Origin: Actinomucor elegans | Lineage: Eukaryota > Mucoromycota > Mucoromycetes > Mucorales > Mucoraceae | Assembly (NCBI GenBank): GCA_026027325.1 | Contig: JAMSLZ010000004.1 | Location: 248,001-312,000 of the forward strand | Length of the DNA: 64,000 nt | Reading direction: 5' to 3' | Part shown: positions 22,688 through 33,120 of the stretch, one piece after another | Layout: every line of letters begins with the position of its first letter | Numbering within the stretch: position 1 is the first letter of the stretch | Notes under the pieces: generated by a model | Told to the model about the DNA's origin: nothing | Database searches by the model: none | What the model saw: only the letters and a program-made list of their open reading frames with translations | Position numbers and translations under genes: made by a program

Positions 22688-23775
22688 ATGACTTCGACCG
22701 TACCCTCAACAGACGAATTATTAATACCATTACATGTAAAATACATTCAATCACTCGACACGAGAAAAGATGACCTCGAATACTGGTTGACAGAACACCT
22801 GCGTCTCAACGGCATCTATTGGGGCCTGACAGCTCTGGACTTGATGAACAACATAGACGCTTTACCAAGAGACAAAGTCATTGCTTATGTCAAAAGTTTA
22901 CAACTTGAATGCGGCGGTTTCGGTGGTGACAAGCATCACGATGCTCATATGACACACACTCTATCTGCTGTTCAAATCTTGATTACCTTGGACGCTCTCG
23001 ATGCTATTAATGTAGACAAAGTCGTTGAATGTAAGACACAGCTTGAGCCAACAGCCCTGATGGCTAACTGTTAATATAATAGATATTGCCTCTTTACAAA
23101 ACGAGGATGGTTCATTCAGAGGTGATGTTTGGGGAGAAGTCGATTCTCGATTTTCATATATTGCGCTCAGTTGTTTGTCTTTGCTAAAACGATTGGATGC
23201 AATCCAAGTAGACAAGACAGTAGAATGGATATTGGAATGTAAAAACTATGATGGTGGATTTGGAAGCCGACCTGGATCTGAATCGCATGCAGGTCAAATA
23301 TTTTGCTGCGTTGCGGCTTTAGCAATCGCCGATGCATTGCACCATGTTGATTCGGATTTGTTGAGTTGGTGGTTATGTGAGAGACAATTGAAAAACGGCG
23401 GATTAAACGGTAGACCCCAGAAGTTGGAAGATGTAATATACCAATGAATTACAAAAACTACCTACTAACAATAGGATATAGGTCTGTTATTCATGGTGGG
23501 TATTATCAGCTCTGTCTGTACTGGGTAACGTGCATTGGATCGATAAAGAAAAGCTGAGCAAGTTCATTTTGTCTGCTCAAGATCCTGAAAATGGTGGGAT
23601 ATCAGATCGTCCTGGAGATATGGTGGATGTATTTCATACCTTGTTTGGTGTAGCAGGATTGTCATTATTGGGATATCCTGGTTTAAAACAAGTCGATCCA
23701 GTGTATTGTATGCCTAGACATGTCATTTCTCGCTTACAATTGCCACAGAGATACCATACATTAGATAAAGAATAA
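22688..23775 (+). CDS. BET2: Rab geranylgeranyltransferase beta subunit
   Basis: 328 residues from exons 22688-23030, 23083-23432 and 23482-23775, the family's usual size. It joins with the alpha subunit and Rab escort protein to geranylgeranylate C-terminal cysteines of Rab GTPases in the cytosol. Prenyltransferase repeats are clear: [74 protein letters not shown] and [20 protein letters not shown]. The zinc ligands Asp, Cys and His are in the DVCYSWW and FHTLFG segments. The last acceptor is GATATAG ending at 23481; the earlier AATAG only five bases past CTAAC would break the frame. Confidence 0.95.
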
Positions 23776-24638
23776 AAGTATATTGTATAACCTGTCAATT
23801 TTTATTTGTATAAAATTTATTAATTAATTAATGAATTGTACTTGCTGACAAATAAAAGGCTAAATGAAATGACATTATCGTATGGAGAATGTTTTGGTTG
23901 ATAGGCCGTTAACCAAAGTCACCTACGTATTACCGTCCGACAAAGCTTCGAATGGATGCAGCTATTCATTCCAAGTATGGACCGATATTAGCTGGGAGTT
24001 TGGTAAATTATTATAATTAGTTTATGTGTTATGTTAATTAATCACTAAAATACAACATATTCATCGTATCCAAGTCAAATAAATAGACTAATAGTATATG
24101 CTACAGTCCATTCCAAACTTGTATTAGCAATCAAATACGACACCTGACCGAGATCAACAGAGAGATCTACATGGTATGTGTGTGTCGTTCATTAATATAC
24201 AATATAATCGTTGTATTATTGCAGATCAAATATCTTAATAGACGCAATAGCTTATTATAACCATGTTCTCCGTATTAGATGGGACGTCAGACCGGAACCT
24301 ACTGAATAATATACAAATCATTATATCGAATCTATATGAAATGTATGTATTTTACAATTACATTACTGGAATGTAATACACCGAGAAATTTAGCTTTATA
24401 ATAGTTGCAGTAAATAAAATGGCTTATTATGAGGATAATTAACGTTCAGATGCGACGTAATTTGGATTGGTAAAAAAATAAAATAAAAGAATGCCAGTGG
24501 CCGTTTTCCTGAAAACCCTGAGGACATGTTCTCAGGAACAAAATTTTAAAATATTACCTTTTTTTTTTATCAACGTCATTACGCAGAGTATTAACGGATA
24601 AGTAAAACAAATGGCTATGCAAATATATCCCAAAACCC

Positions 24639-24676
<38 letters not shown>

Positions 24677-25070
24677 CAGTAAATAGATATAAATAACTAA
24701 ATTTGTTTACATAGTTTGACGATCCATTCAATTCTACACAAATACTGATATGTATCATCAATAGTTTACCTTAAAATAGAAGCCAAACTCGGATGGATTT
24801 TTCTACGTTCTAAATTCGCTAGTAGATTGATCCACTCCGGGTCTGCTGTTGATTGGTTTTCGGAGATAATATAAATAAATATCTATTGGTGCGGATACAG
24901 CATCCGTTCATGCAGATAATTTAACTGGCTGGTAAGAACTAAATAACAAACAATCTCATTCTGTACGCATCATTATTATTACTGGCAGAATTGTATTTAT
25001 TATGGATGAAATGGTATATTATTATTGACTATGAATATATATATATGTTATAAAATAGATAGAGCTAGAT
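23776..25070. other. 1.3-kb repeat-bearing intergenic region
   Basis: Contains three tandem units of the dispersed ~165-bp repeat (24090-24480), a perfect (AT)n run of about 34 bp at 24641-24674, and A/T-rich DNA. No gene is supported. Confidence 0.6.
24090..24480 (+). repeat. dispersed ~165-bp repeat, three tandem units
   Basis: Cores are near 24136 (AAATACGACACCTGACCGAG), 24281 (GATGGGACGTCAGACCGG) and 24453 (CAGATGCGACGTAATTTGG). Each is preceded by an arm like GCTTATTATxxx or GCTACAGTCCATTC. Spacings are about 145 and 172 bp, so this cluster is the clearest evidence that the family is organised in short tandem arrays. Confidence 0.6.
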
Positions 25071-26122
25071 TTAACGGAATTCAAACTTTCCAAACGCCCT
25101 TTCAGATACATGATCCAGATTCAATTCTTGAAACCAGTCTTTATGATGACGGAAAAAGTAGTAGCCTTTTATGCGACTTGTTGAACGTTGATAGCAGATG
25201 TAGTAAAAACCAGCAAAACTAGCGCCGTGAATTGCACTCACATGATGATTGGGAACCAGGAAAATTTCTTTCCAACGCATATATACAAAATCTTCATCGT
25301 TTGCTTTTGCTGCATCATATGTAAAATCATCACGGTTAAAGATCTCAATATATGGCTTAAATGAAGGAAATTTTTTCTGTATATAGAATAGTTAATGTAT
25401 TGTATACTATATGCAGCAATATACGTTACCCAATGGAGCAAGTCGCTTTGCTGATCAGCTTGCCATTTACGTGTATGAAAAGAGTACTTGGGTCCGATTA
25501 TTTCGGCTTGAAAAAAGGTCTATTATAGTTATCAGTAGCTATTCAATCATCATACAAGCAGTGCTTACAGTAAGCTCCGGAAATTCACTTGTTAAGCCTT
25601 TGATCTTTAGATATCCACACAACGTGCTTTCTTTCATGTCCACGTTCTATACAACGTGTAAGTATCTAATAGGCATTCTGTGTTGTATATACTACTTACA
25701 AGCAGCTCTACATTAACTTCGTAGCTGGAACTACCACATTTTTGAGTGCCTTGGAATCGTGAACCAGCATATAAACCACTGATGCACACAGGTCGTAATC
25801 TTTTTTCAGAGAGATTCACAAACTTGTCATCATCTTCACGTCTTGCATGCAGCAATAGTACCTTTTTCTTTTGTTTAAATTGCACAGTAGCATCTTGTTT
25901 AGCATCAATCTCCATGGCATCGGCATCATTGGTTGCACTATTTTTATTGTTGTCCTTGTCCTTGTTAGAGTCCTTGGTGCTATCGAGCGCTTTTTGCTGT
26001 TCGGCTAGACTGGGTAGCTTTTGCGACTTGTTACGTTTTGATTCATCAATGACATTGACGACGGCATAGGTAGGTGAGATAGAAGAAGTGCTTGTAGAGG
26101 AAGATACAGAAGGTATAGGCAT
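25071..26122 (-). CDS. GID4: GID4/Vid24 substrate receptor of the GID E3 ligase
   Basis: 298 residues from exons 26122-25700, 25646-25569, 25519-25430 and 25376-25071. The first 110 residues are low-complexity and charged. The beta-barrel domain follows, with ISGLYAGSRFQGTQKCGSSS, STLCGYLKIKGLT, FFQAEIIGPKYSF, MRWKEIFLVPNH and GASFAGFYYICYQ, ending in YYFFRHHKDWFQELNLDHV. Family knowledge: Gid4 recognises N-terminal proline degrons and directs gluconeogenic enzymes to the GID/CTLH ubiquitin ligase when glucose returns. The ATG at 26122 is used because the longer frame begins only with a TTG. Confidence 0.93.
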
Positions 26123-26584
26123 ATTGTTTATAATGTAAAAAAGAAAAGAAAAAAAAGAAGGTGTGGGCAACTCTTGCTCGCTTTATTGCTTGTTAAGGCA
26201 AACGAATCATCAGAACAGCCTTATTGGTCAGGTGCATGATCCAATTCTAATGCAGAACAAGCCCGAATAGTTTATGCCCTAGTGAGATGGGTCCTGGTCC
26301 TTGAAAAATGCAATAAATAATGTAGAAGGACTTGCAGCTCAATGCACAGGTTGAGTGAAATCTATCAAAGATCCTTTTATTATTATTATCATTATTATTT
26401 TTAGTTTTATTTTTTATACTAATAGTTGCTATGTAAAACTTGTTTTCAGGTCTGGTTGGGAGACAGGTAATGGATTATGGTGACAAGCACTGTTGCTAGG
26501 TCAACACAATGACCTAACAATCAAAGATTTGACAGATGGGCCATACTAGACTATTCATCAAGCTAATAGACAACTAATTTTTTT

Positions 26585-26620
<36 letters not shown>

Positions 26621-26709
26621 CAGACCGATTGAACAACGCATCGACCAACTGCAGTACTTTAAAATAGAAGCCCCGCCATATAAAGTTTTTTTTTCTTTCT
26701 ATAAACATA
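26123..26709. promoter_or_regulatory. divergent promoter region, GID4 / MHF1
   Basis: Contains an A28 tract at about 26589-26616 flanked by T-rich DNA, and a TATAAAG-like box about 30 bp upstream of the MHF1 start. No ORF is supported. Confidence 0.5.
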
Positions 26710-27310
26710 ATGGAAGACGATCAACAAAAACAAGTACGCGTACTATATTCAATAAGAAGTTTGATCACTGATAAAACAAAACATTGAATAGCAATTGTTG
26801 GCTGCCATTTGGCATTCTGTTAATCAAATCGCACAGAAAGAAGGTAATGATGCTTCTAACATTAGAATAAACATGAGCTCAAAATCGATGCTGTAGCACA
26901 ATCAGTTGGAAAGGAAGTGTCTGAAGGCTTTACTGCTTCTTTAGCTGACGTGGTTTTAGCCCAAATCCGTAACTATACTTTGAACCATGACTAGGCGGCC
27001 CTTTTGACGTTCTTTAATAGAAACAATGGCTACTGATTTAGAGGCGTTTGCAAAGTAAATAATCAAAATACCCCATATAATTTTACTTGTATATAACAGC
27101 TTCTCTCATAGTCATAGTAAACGATCTGGTATATCAATGGAAGATGTTAAACTATGCGCTAGACGTAATGATAGTCTGGTAATACCATCTAATATAGTAT
27201 AGTCTCGAAATCTAACTAGTCTATAGTATGAACTGATATCCGCAAGTGCAAAAGAAATCGCTGAAGAATCCAGCAGTAACAGAAGAAAAAGGAAGACAAA
27301 TGACTCATAA
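26710..27310 (+). CDS. MHF1: MHF1/CENP-S histone-fold protein
   Basis: A 110-residue protein hidden in six small exons: 26710-26733, 26792-26843, 26897-26968, 27021-27054, 27112-27178 and 27227-27310. All phases agree. The histone fold is recognisable: QLLAAIWHSVNQIA, then FTASLADVVLAQIQTMATDL, then EAFANHSKRSGISMEDVKLC followed by ARRNDSLYEL, which lines up with human CENP-S (LEMFARHAKRTTINTEDVKL). It ends in a basic tail. The family pairs with MHF2/CENP-X to bind DNA with FANCM/Fml1 and at kinetochores. For exon 5 an acceptor 12 nt earlier is also in frame; the one chosen matches the family length. Confidence 0.88.
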
Positions 27311-27342
27311 TACAATGTTTATTCAATAAAAAAGAGAGATGA

Positions 27343-27861
27343 TTAAACCAACTTGTTGCCGTTAGGACTAGTTTGCTCATTGACATGCATCATTTGATTA
27401 CGAAGTTCATCAGCGTGTGTACATCCAACAGTAGCATCGCTATTATTATTAACAACGCCAGGGAATAAACCAGTAATGGCATCTGCTAGACGCGTAGGTG
27501 ATGGCGCTTCTGCTGGTTGTTGAGTAACAGGAAGGTGTTCAGCGGAAGATCGACGTCTTTCTCTACTTTCTTCTTCCGATTGCCGAGGTGTATCAGTGAC
27601 AGATCCAGCAGAACTTCTTCTTGTTGTTTTCTTTCGATGGCGATCCTCAACTGCATCTTTGATAAATCCTGCCACGTCCTTGACATACCCTACAACTCCC
27701 AGCTTTTCAGGTGAAAGACTATGTTGCGCCAACTTGTTCTGATGCTCTTCGCTTCTTTGTGTATGAATAACGTGCGTATGTTCATATGGCTTCTGATCGG
27801 GAGCCAGTGCCATATCTACTGACATATGCTTTGGAAGGTCTTCTTTAACTGTATTGTCCAT
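27343..27861 (-). CDS. orphan hydrophilic protein
   Basis: One exon, 172 residues, with no recognised domain. The N-terminal half has HTHVIHTQRSEEHQNKL and a possible amphipathic helix (LGVVGYVKDVAGFIKDAVED). The middle is Arg/Ser/Glu-rich (RRSSAGSVTDTPRQSEEESR), a likely phosphorylated disordered region. A short conserved-looking LADAITGLFPGVVNN precedes the C-terminus. No signal peptide or membrane helix is present. Its stop lies 32 bp from that of MHF1, tail to tail. Codon use is like the neighbours, so I take it as a real gene of unknown function. Confidence 0.7.
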   Translation of the reverse strand: MDNTVKEDLPKHMSVDMALAPDQKPYEHTHVIHTQRSEEHQNKLAQHSLSPEKLGVVGYVKDVAGFIKDAVEDRHRKKTTRRSSAGSVTDTPRQSEEESRERRRSSAEHLPVTQQPAEAPSPTRLADAITGLFPGVVNNNSDATVGCTHADELRNQMMHVNEQTSPNGNKLV

Positions 27862-30100
27862 TTGGCTCTTGATTGAATAATAATAATAGAAAGAAGAAGA
27901 GATGGTTGTCTGGAGAAATTTTTCAAGAAATACCCCGGTTTACAAATAAAATTCATGCAAAAACCACAATTTGTTTTAATAGCATGATTTATCGAACCAT
28001 TCAAAAAGAAGACACCGCACCAAAATGACATCAGAGAGCAGCGGTTAATTATATTACCCTTGGAGGTACCTTTCAATTTACCAATTTAGCAATGCATTGT
28101 ACTCTGTCCTTGACAGTAGTGAGCGTATTTTTTTAATGATCCAACTTTATTCTTTTACAGTTCAAAATATCTACTGATGTTTTGTTTGTTGGAATAGGTG
28201 CGAACAGAGCCTAAGTTAGCAAGCTTAAGTGGAACTAAACAATATAATTAAGCAAAGTATAGTTTAAACTTTATAAATCGTTCCTTACTCATTTCAGTGA
28301 CAAACAATATATTAATATATTATTTGAGCCTTGGAATAAGTTTTATTATGAACGACGCTTTTAAAACGTATTTAATAGTAATAAAGCGGTGATTTTTCTT
28401 CACTAGACAATTCTCGGTTTATATTGGTTATTGAAGAACAATAATTCAAACCCAGAAGTGCACGAGAAGTTTTGTCTCCCTCTTTGTTCTCATTTTTTAA
28501 GCACAATAATTATCGATCAACAACGATTAAATGGTGTAACGATCGTTTGCAATTTCCTTCAATTGGTTGATTTACTCTTAATAAAATGCTGTTCGTTGAT
28601 TTCTGAGATATATGGCTATAACTCGAGTATTTTACATAATAAATATGGGAAAAAAAACATTTACGTATTCCCCAGTATATAAAATATATCCCTTTAATAT
28701 ACTGTCTTTTTACTCAGCAAAAAAAAAGGTAATGTTTGATAACTTTGGACTGAACTATACCCATGGCGATTTCTCAGAAATCAGCTCATTCTCTTTTCTT
28801 GACTATCATCGATCGATTTCACTTTAATGTTGCATCGCATGACTAGTTCGCGTTCATGAAGCACTAAATCCACAAAAGCCGTTGTTTAATTCAAGTACAG
28901 TGTGTATATTATATTAGGAATGCATTGTGAAATACATGCATTTCTTGAAGTAGAATCTCATAATGGATAGACTTCTTAAAGGATCTCGATTGAATTCATG
29001 ATGTTTAGAATGAACTGCTACATCTGCTTGATCCTTTATTTCAATTGAAGCAGAACATGTTTTATCCTATATTAACTTTAATGAGTAGTGAAATACGCAT
29101 TTTATATATACAGTACTGATTCATTTCTAGAACTCTCTATTTATCTCGATCCAATGTCGTATTATATTAGTTTTTGCATGCCCAAAAAAGACTATCATAT
29201 CTACATACCAGCCACTTATAATTAGGGTAAAACAACTATATGGTATGGAGCAGTAATTAACAGTGTATTTCGTAATGTTATTTCGATGTTCTAGTATGGT
29301 ATCTGATCAGTAGTTCAAGTTCAGAATGAATTGCAGCATCTGTTTATGTATCGGCCCAACTATAATATAATGGCTATGTTATATGTCAAATGATAATCCA
29401 GGGCAAATTTCAGTTATATCTAGTACGGCTATAAATCAACATTACTTTTATGTTTGTTGCGGTTCAAGGACACGATATCAATTGCCGACCTCTGTAAATT
29501 TGCCGCCTATGAATAAACCGAGGATGTTAGACAAGGAAAATATACAGCTTTACTGCGTATATATATATAAAGTAAAAATCAATCAACGATCGAACTTTAC
29601 AGTTTCAACTAGAATGCCATTTACTTGTTCTGATATTTTCAAGATCGCACTTGGTAAGATTAATCGCCTGCAATGCAAAAGTAGGATACATGTAGCTAAT
29701 GCGTATATGTAGGTGTTATTCTACCTCCTTTAGGTGTTTTCCTCGAAAGAGGTAATATAAATATATTCAGAATACATATATATATATATATATATATTCA
29801 TGTATTATATAGGATGTACTATGGATTTGGTGATTAATATTGTTCTGACTTGTTTGGGATACATTCCTGGTTAGCCGATGGTAAATACATATTTGATTCA
29901 GCTATTAACCCTTTTCTTTATAGGAATCATTCATGCTCTATACATTATACTAAAATATTGATGATATAATACACGGGTCTTTTTAAATAAATGTACCGAA
30001 CATGTTTCGATCTAAACCTTGTGGTAGAAAAAGGGACTTTTATTTATTTTTTTATTTACACTGGTATCTATAATATGTACAAAGGTGAGGGATCATGGGT
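27862..30100. other. 2.2-kb intergenic region
   Basis: AT-rich DNA with three diverged reverse-orientation units of the dispersed repeat (28975-29360) and a short AT microsatellite near 29783. ORFs at 28431, 28612 and 29383 have AT-driven composition and no recognisable protein. Confidence 0.5.
28975..29360 (-). repeat. dispersed ~165-bp repeat, reverse orientation
   Basis: Reverse-complement arms AGAATGAACTGCTACATCTG (about 29007) and AGAATGAATTGCAGCATCTG (about 29322) are 315 bp apart, two periods. A core (CTCGATCCAATGTCGTAT) lies between them at about 29150. Confidence 0.4.
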
Positions 30101-30783
30101 TTACACCCTTGGAATGAAATTCATGGCAGTTTGTGCTGCAACTGTAGCAACTGATGCTGCATTATATTGATTATAATAGTAATAGTTACTATGTATATTA
30201 TAACGATTGATCGGACGTTGATAGGGATGATAGTGCCTCTTTTTCGTCATTAGCTTATTGCTCAATAGTAACTGCGACATCCAATTTTGACAGTGAGTAG
30301 ACCAAGAAAAGAATTGGATGTGATGAATACATGTCTTGTATTGTAAAGCAGACAAAAACTCCATCTCCATGATATTTAATTCGTGTAGAGGCACACTGGA
30401 TACTTCAGACCAAGTCTATTGAATGATTAGTCTACATAAACTTGCATGTATATAATATAGCTTTTTACCTTGTTTGTAAAGGTATTATCATCGAGAAATT
30501 TGTTGGCCAATACAAGTGCGGTTGTAAACAGTCTTATTTCAGATCCCATAGATCCTTGAATAGATGGATAAGCGAATCGAAGTCGGTAAATGTAGAATAG
30601 GGCCACCAAGATACATGAACTGGATATTTGCGTTGCGTGAATCATATTTTGACAAAAGGTTCGAAATGTGTTGAGTCGTTGAGTGGTAGTAAAGGATGTT
30701 CCAGTCCATATTTTAGGTACCATGTGCGCTACAAATTCAGATAACTGAGTGGTGTTTGTACAAGTGAGAATAGAGAGGGTCAT
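30101..30783 (-). CDS. Pho80/Pcl-type cyclin
   Basis: 209 residues from exons 30783-30469 and 30415-30101. It has a cyclin box of the Pcl class: VALFYIYRLRF, then RLFTTALVLANKFLDDNTFT, then NKTWSEVSSVPLHELNIMEM followed by EFLSAL. These cyclins activate Pho85/CDK5-type kinases in phosphate, glycogen and morphogenesis control. The C-terminal 70 residues are Tyr/Asn/His-rich (RYNIHSNYYYYNQYN) and look unstructured. The intron (30416-30468) breaks the box after NDNTFTNK-like sequence. It is divergent from Tad1 with 246 bp between starts. Which kinase it partners cannot be read from the sequence. Confidence 0.88.
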
Positions 30784-30979
30784 GGTTAATAATAAGAAAA
30801 AAAAAGGGAAGAGTTAGATTGCAGTATTTATATAGTTATGTTGTGTATGTATATGAACTGATATGTTCCGAAATACCCTTAACCATTTCAACCTCCCCTC
30901 CCTCCAACCGAGTCCCTTTACCATTCCTGCTAACTGAAAATTTTTCTCAAATCACACAACAGAATTTGGCGCGCTTTTT

Positions 30980-30982
<3 letters not shown>

Positions 30983-31027
<45 letters not shown>
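30983..31027. repeat. T45 homopolymer at the Tad1 start
   Basis: Forty-five consecutive T, ending two bases before the first ATG of the Tad1 model. Such a tract would act as a nucleosome-excluding promoter element for the divergent cyclin/Tad1 pair, or might be a polypyrimidine tract before a hidden acceptor. Confidence 0.85.
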
Positions 31028-31029
<2 letters not shown>

Positions 31030-31031
<2 letters not shown>

Positions 31032-32595
31032 GCTAATGTGGACCTTAATTCCTAATGTCAAGGACGCAATCGTCAAAAAAACTTTAGAGAAATACAAACA
31101 GCTTCCAAAACAAGGTAAACCTATTATACATGAAACCAAGGCCGAGTGGACTGTGCTGGCTTCGATTGTGATGATTCATTGCCGTACGTATAATATATAT
31201 GTATATATATAAATATATTATTTTAACATATATTTATAGCCAGCAAGGATGATCATTCTATAGAGGTGATTTCTATAGGGTAAAAAAAAGCTCCTTTTTC
31301 TTAACGTGATGATAGTTATAAACAGTTTTTAATATATGCAGAACTGGACTTAAATGCTTACCATTTAGTAAGCTTTGCAAGACGGGTGATGTATTAAATG
31401 ACTGTCATGCAGAAGTCATGGCTCGCAGAGGCTTTATAAAGTATGATAATCTTTGTATATATTAAATTCTAATCCAACGTAGGTATTTACTTGACCAACT
31501 AAGAAATGACAATGGTCCTTTTATCAAAAATGCTGATGGTGTATTACAATTACACCCTGATTATTCCTTTCATATGTATATCAGCCAGTCGCCGTGTAAG
31601 CTTCGAAATAATGTAACCTAGTCTTTGTATTCACGCTTCAATAGGCGGTGACGCTTCTATGAATGCTTTATCTTTGGCTCAGACAATGGAATCGTATGCA
31701 TTATTTGAATCTGGTAAAAACAAGCGAAAGAGAAGCCCATTTCTAGCAGAATACAGTTATGCAAACAAGAGACTGAAAATGACTGATCAACAAAACAAAT
31801 CGTTGGAAAGAGGCAGATTTGATTTCAATCAAATTGGTATTTTAAGAACGAAACCAGGTCAGTTTAATTGTTAGTCAGCTTGGTTGTATATTCAATCATT
31901 ATTATTATGTATATAGGCCGACTTGATTCCGAACCAACATTGTCGATGTCGTGCAGGTACATATATTGTAAAATAAAAGCATATACTTACAGTATAGCAG
32001 TGATAAATTAGCGAGATGGAATGTATTGGGTTTGCAATCTGCTCTATTATCATCCTATTATGATCCCATCTATCTCAGCTCCATTGTTATCGGCGACATG
32101 TTTGATAAAGAAGCACTAGAAAGAGCTTTGTATCATAGAATGGCTGCATTGAAAGGTACGATTACTTTTATTATAATGATTACGCTAACTGATTACCACG
32201 CAGATCTACCTGTACCTTATAAATTAAACCAACCTCAGATATCATCAACCGAGATTCCATTTGAAGCATCCAAAACATACCTAAAAAAGACTGCGATATC
32301 TTGTGGAACAAGCATTTCTTGGGTTGTTGGTATGCCTAAATCTGAAGTCATTGTGAATGGCATGAAACAAGGTGCACCCAAAAACAAACCTTTGAATGAA
32401 AAAACAAGGTCTTCTCTATGTAAAAAGAGCCTGTATCAAAAATGTGTGAATGCTTTGCAGATAGAAGGCCCCAAAAGCTATTATGAATGGAAACAATCCT
32501 CAGTCAGCTACCAACAAGCTAAATCATGTCTTTTAGATCAAGTGTTTGATGCTTGGGTACAAACACCTTCAGACTATGAACAATTCACTTTATAA
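31030..32595 (+). CDS. TAD1: tRNA-specific adenosine deaminase 1 (A37 of tRNA-Ala)
   Basis: 401 residues from eight exons: 31030-31183, 31240-31279, 31342-31440, 31483-31595, 31645-31857, 31917-31956, 32001-32155 and 32204-32595. It deaminates adenosine 37 of tRNA-Ala to inosine. The zinc/catalytic residues are His87 and Glu89 in [13 protein letters not shown], Cys136 in SPCGDAS and Cys219 in [18 protein letters not shown] before the last motif is also typical. The seventh acceptor is a TAGCAG pair; using CAG gives the family's MSCSDK, using TAG adds one Ser. The start is uncertain because a T45 tract abuts it. Confidence 0.92.
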
Positions 32596-33120
32596 TAAAT
32601 CTCGTTATTTGTTTGTTTGTTGTGTAAACTATATGTGTCTCAGATATATAGTACTTCTCCTTTATTTGCCACTGCTGGTTACACGCTTAGAGTTCATATA
32701 TTCCTAAATACTTTAACTATGTAGCTATCTAGATATAACCACTATTTTTCTTTTTTTTTTTTTTTTTTAGCTCCTTGCTACCATATGCTTTTGCTACTAT
32801 ATACGCTTAATCGACACGCAGAAACATATGCTTTGATTGTACAAGAAGATGCAATCGCCCCTAACTTTTGGACAAGTTTCTCTTTTACCGCCTTTTTCTT
32901 AGCCTAGTTGCTCTCCTATTTCTTATTTATACACTATTACTCCTATTCTTCTCTCTTTTCTCTCTTTTTTTTCTCTTATTAACAAAGCCTCTCTTTTTTC
33001 ACTCACTTTGAATTGCCCAATCACTCTTTTTCATTTGCAAGAGTTTACGCGCCAAATAAAAACTGAAGCCTATCATCTATCTATCATTCTAAATTCCATT
33101 CCATTCGTTAAGTCACAAAC
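32596..33120. promoter_or_regulatory. CT-rich promoter region of the Ssd1-like gene
   Basis: The 200 bases before the start are strongly pyrimidine-rich (repeated CTCTTTT and TTCTC blocks at 32930-33030), a common fungal feature near transcription starts. No ORF is present. Confidence 0.55.

Noticed and set aside
28431..29712. Three plus-strand ORFs of 71-109 codons
   Set aside because: They overlap diverged repeat units and have no coding-like composition or splice context.
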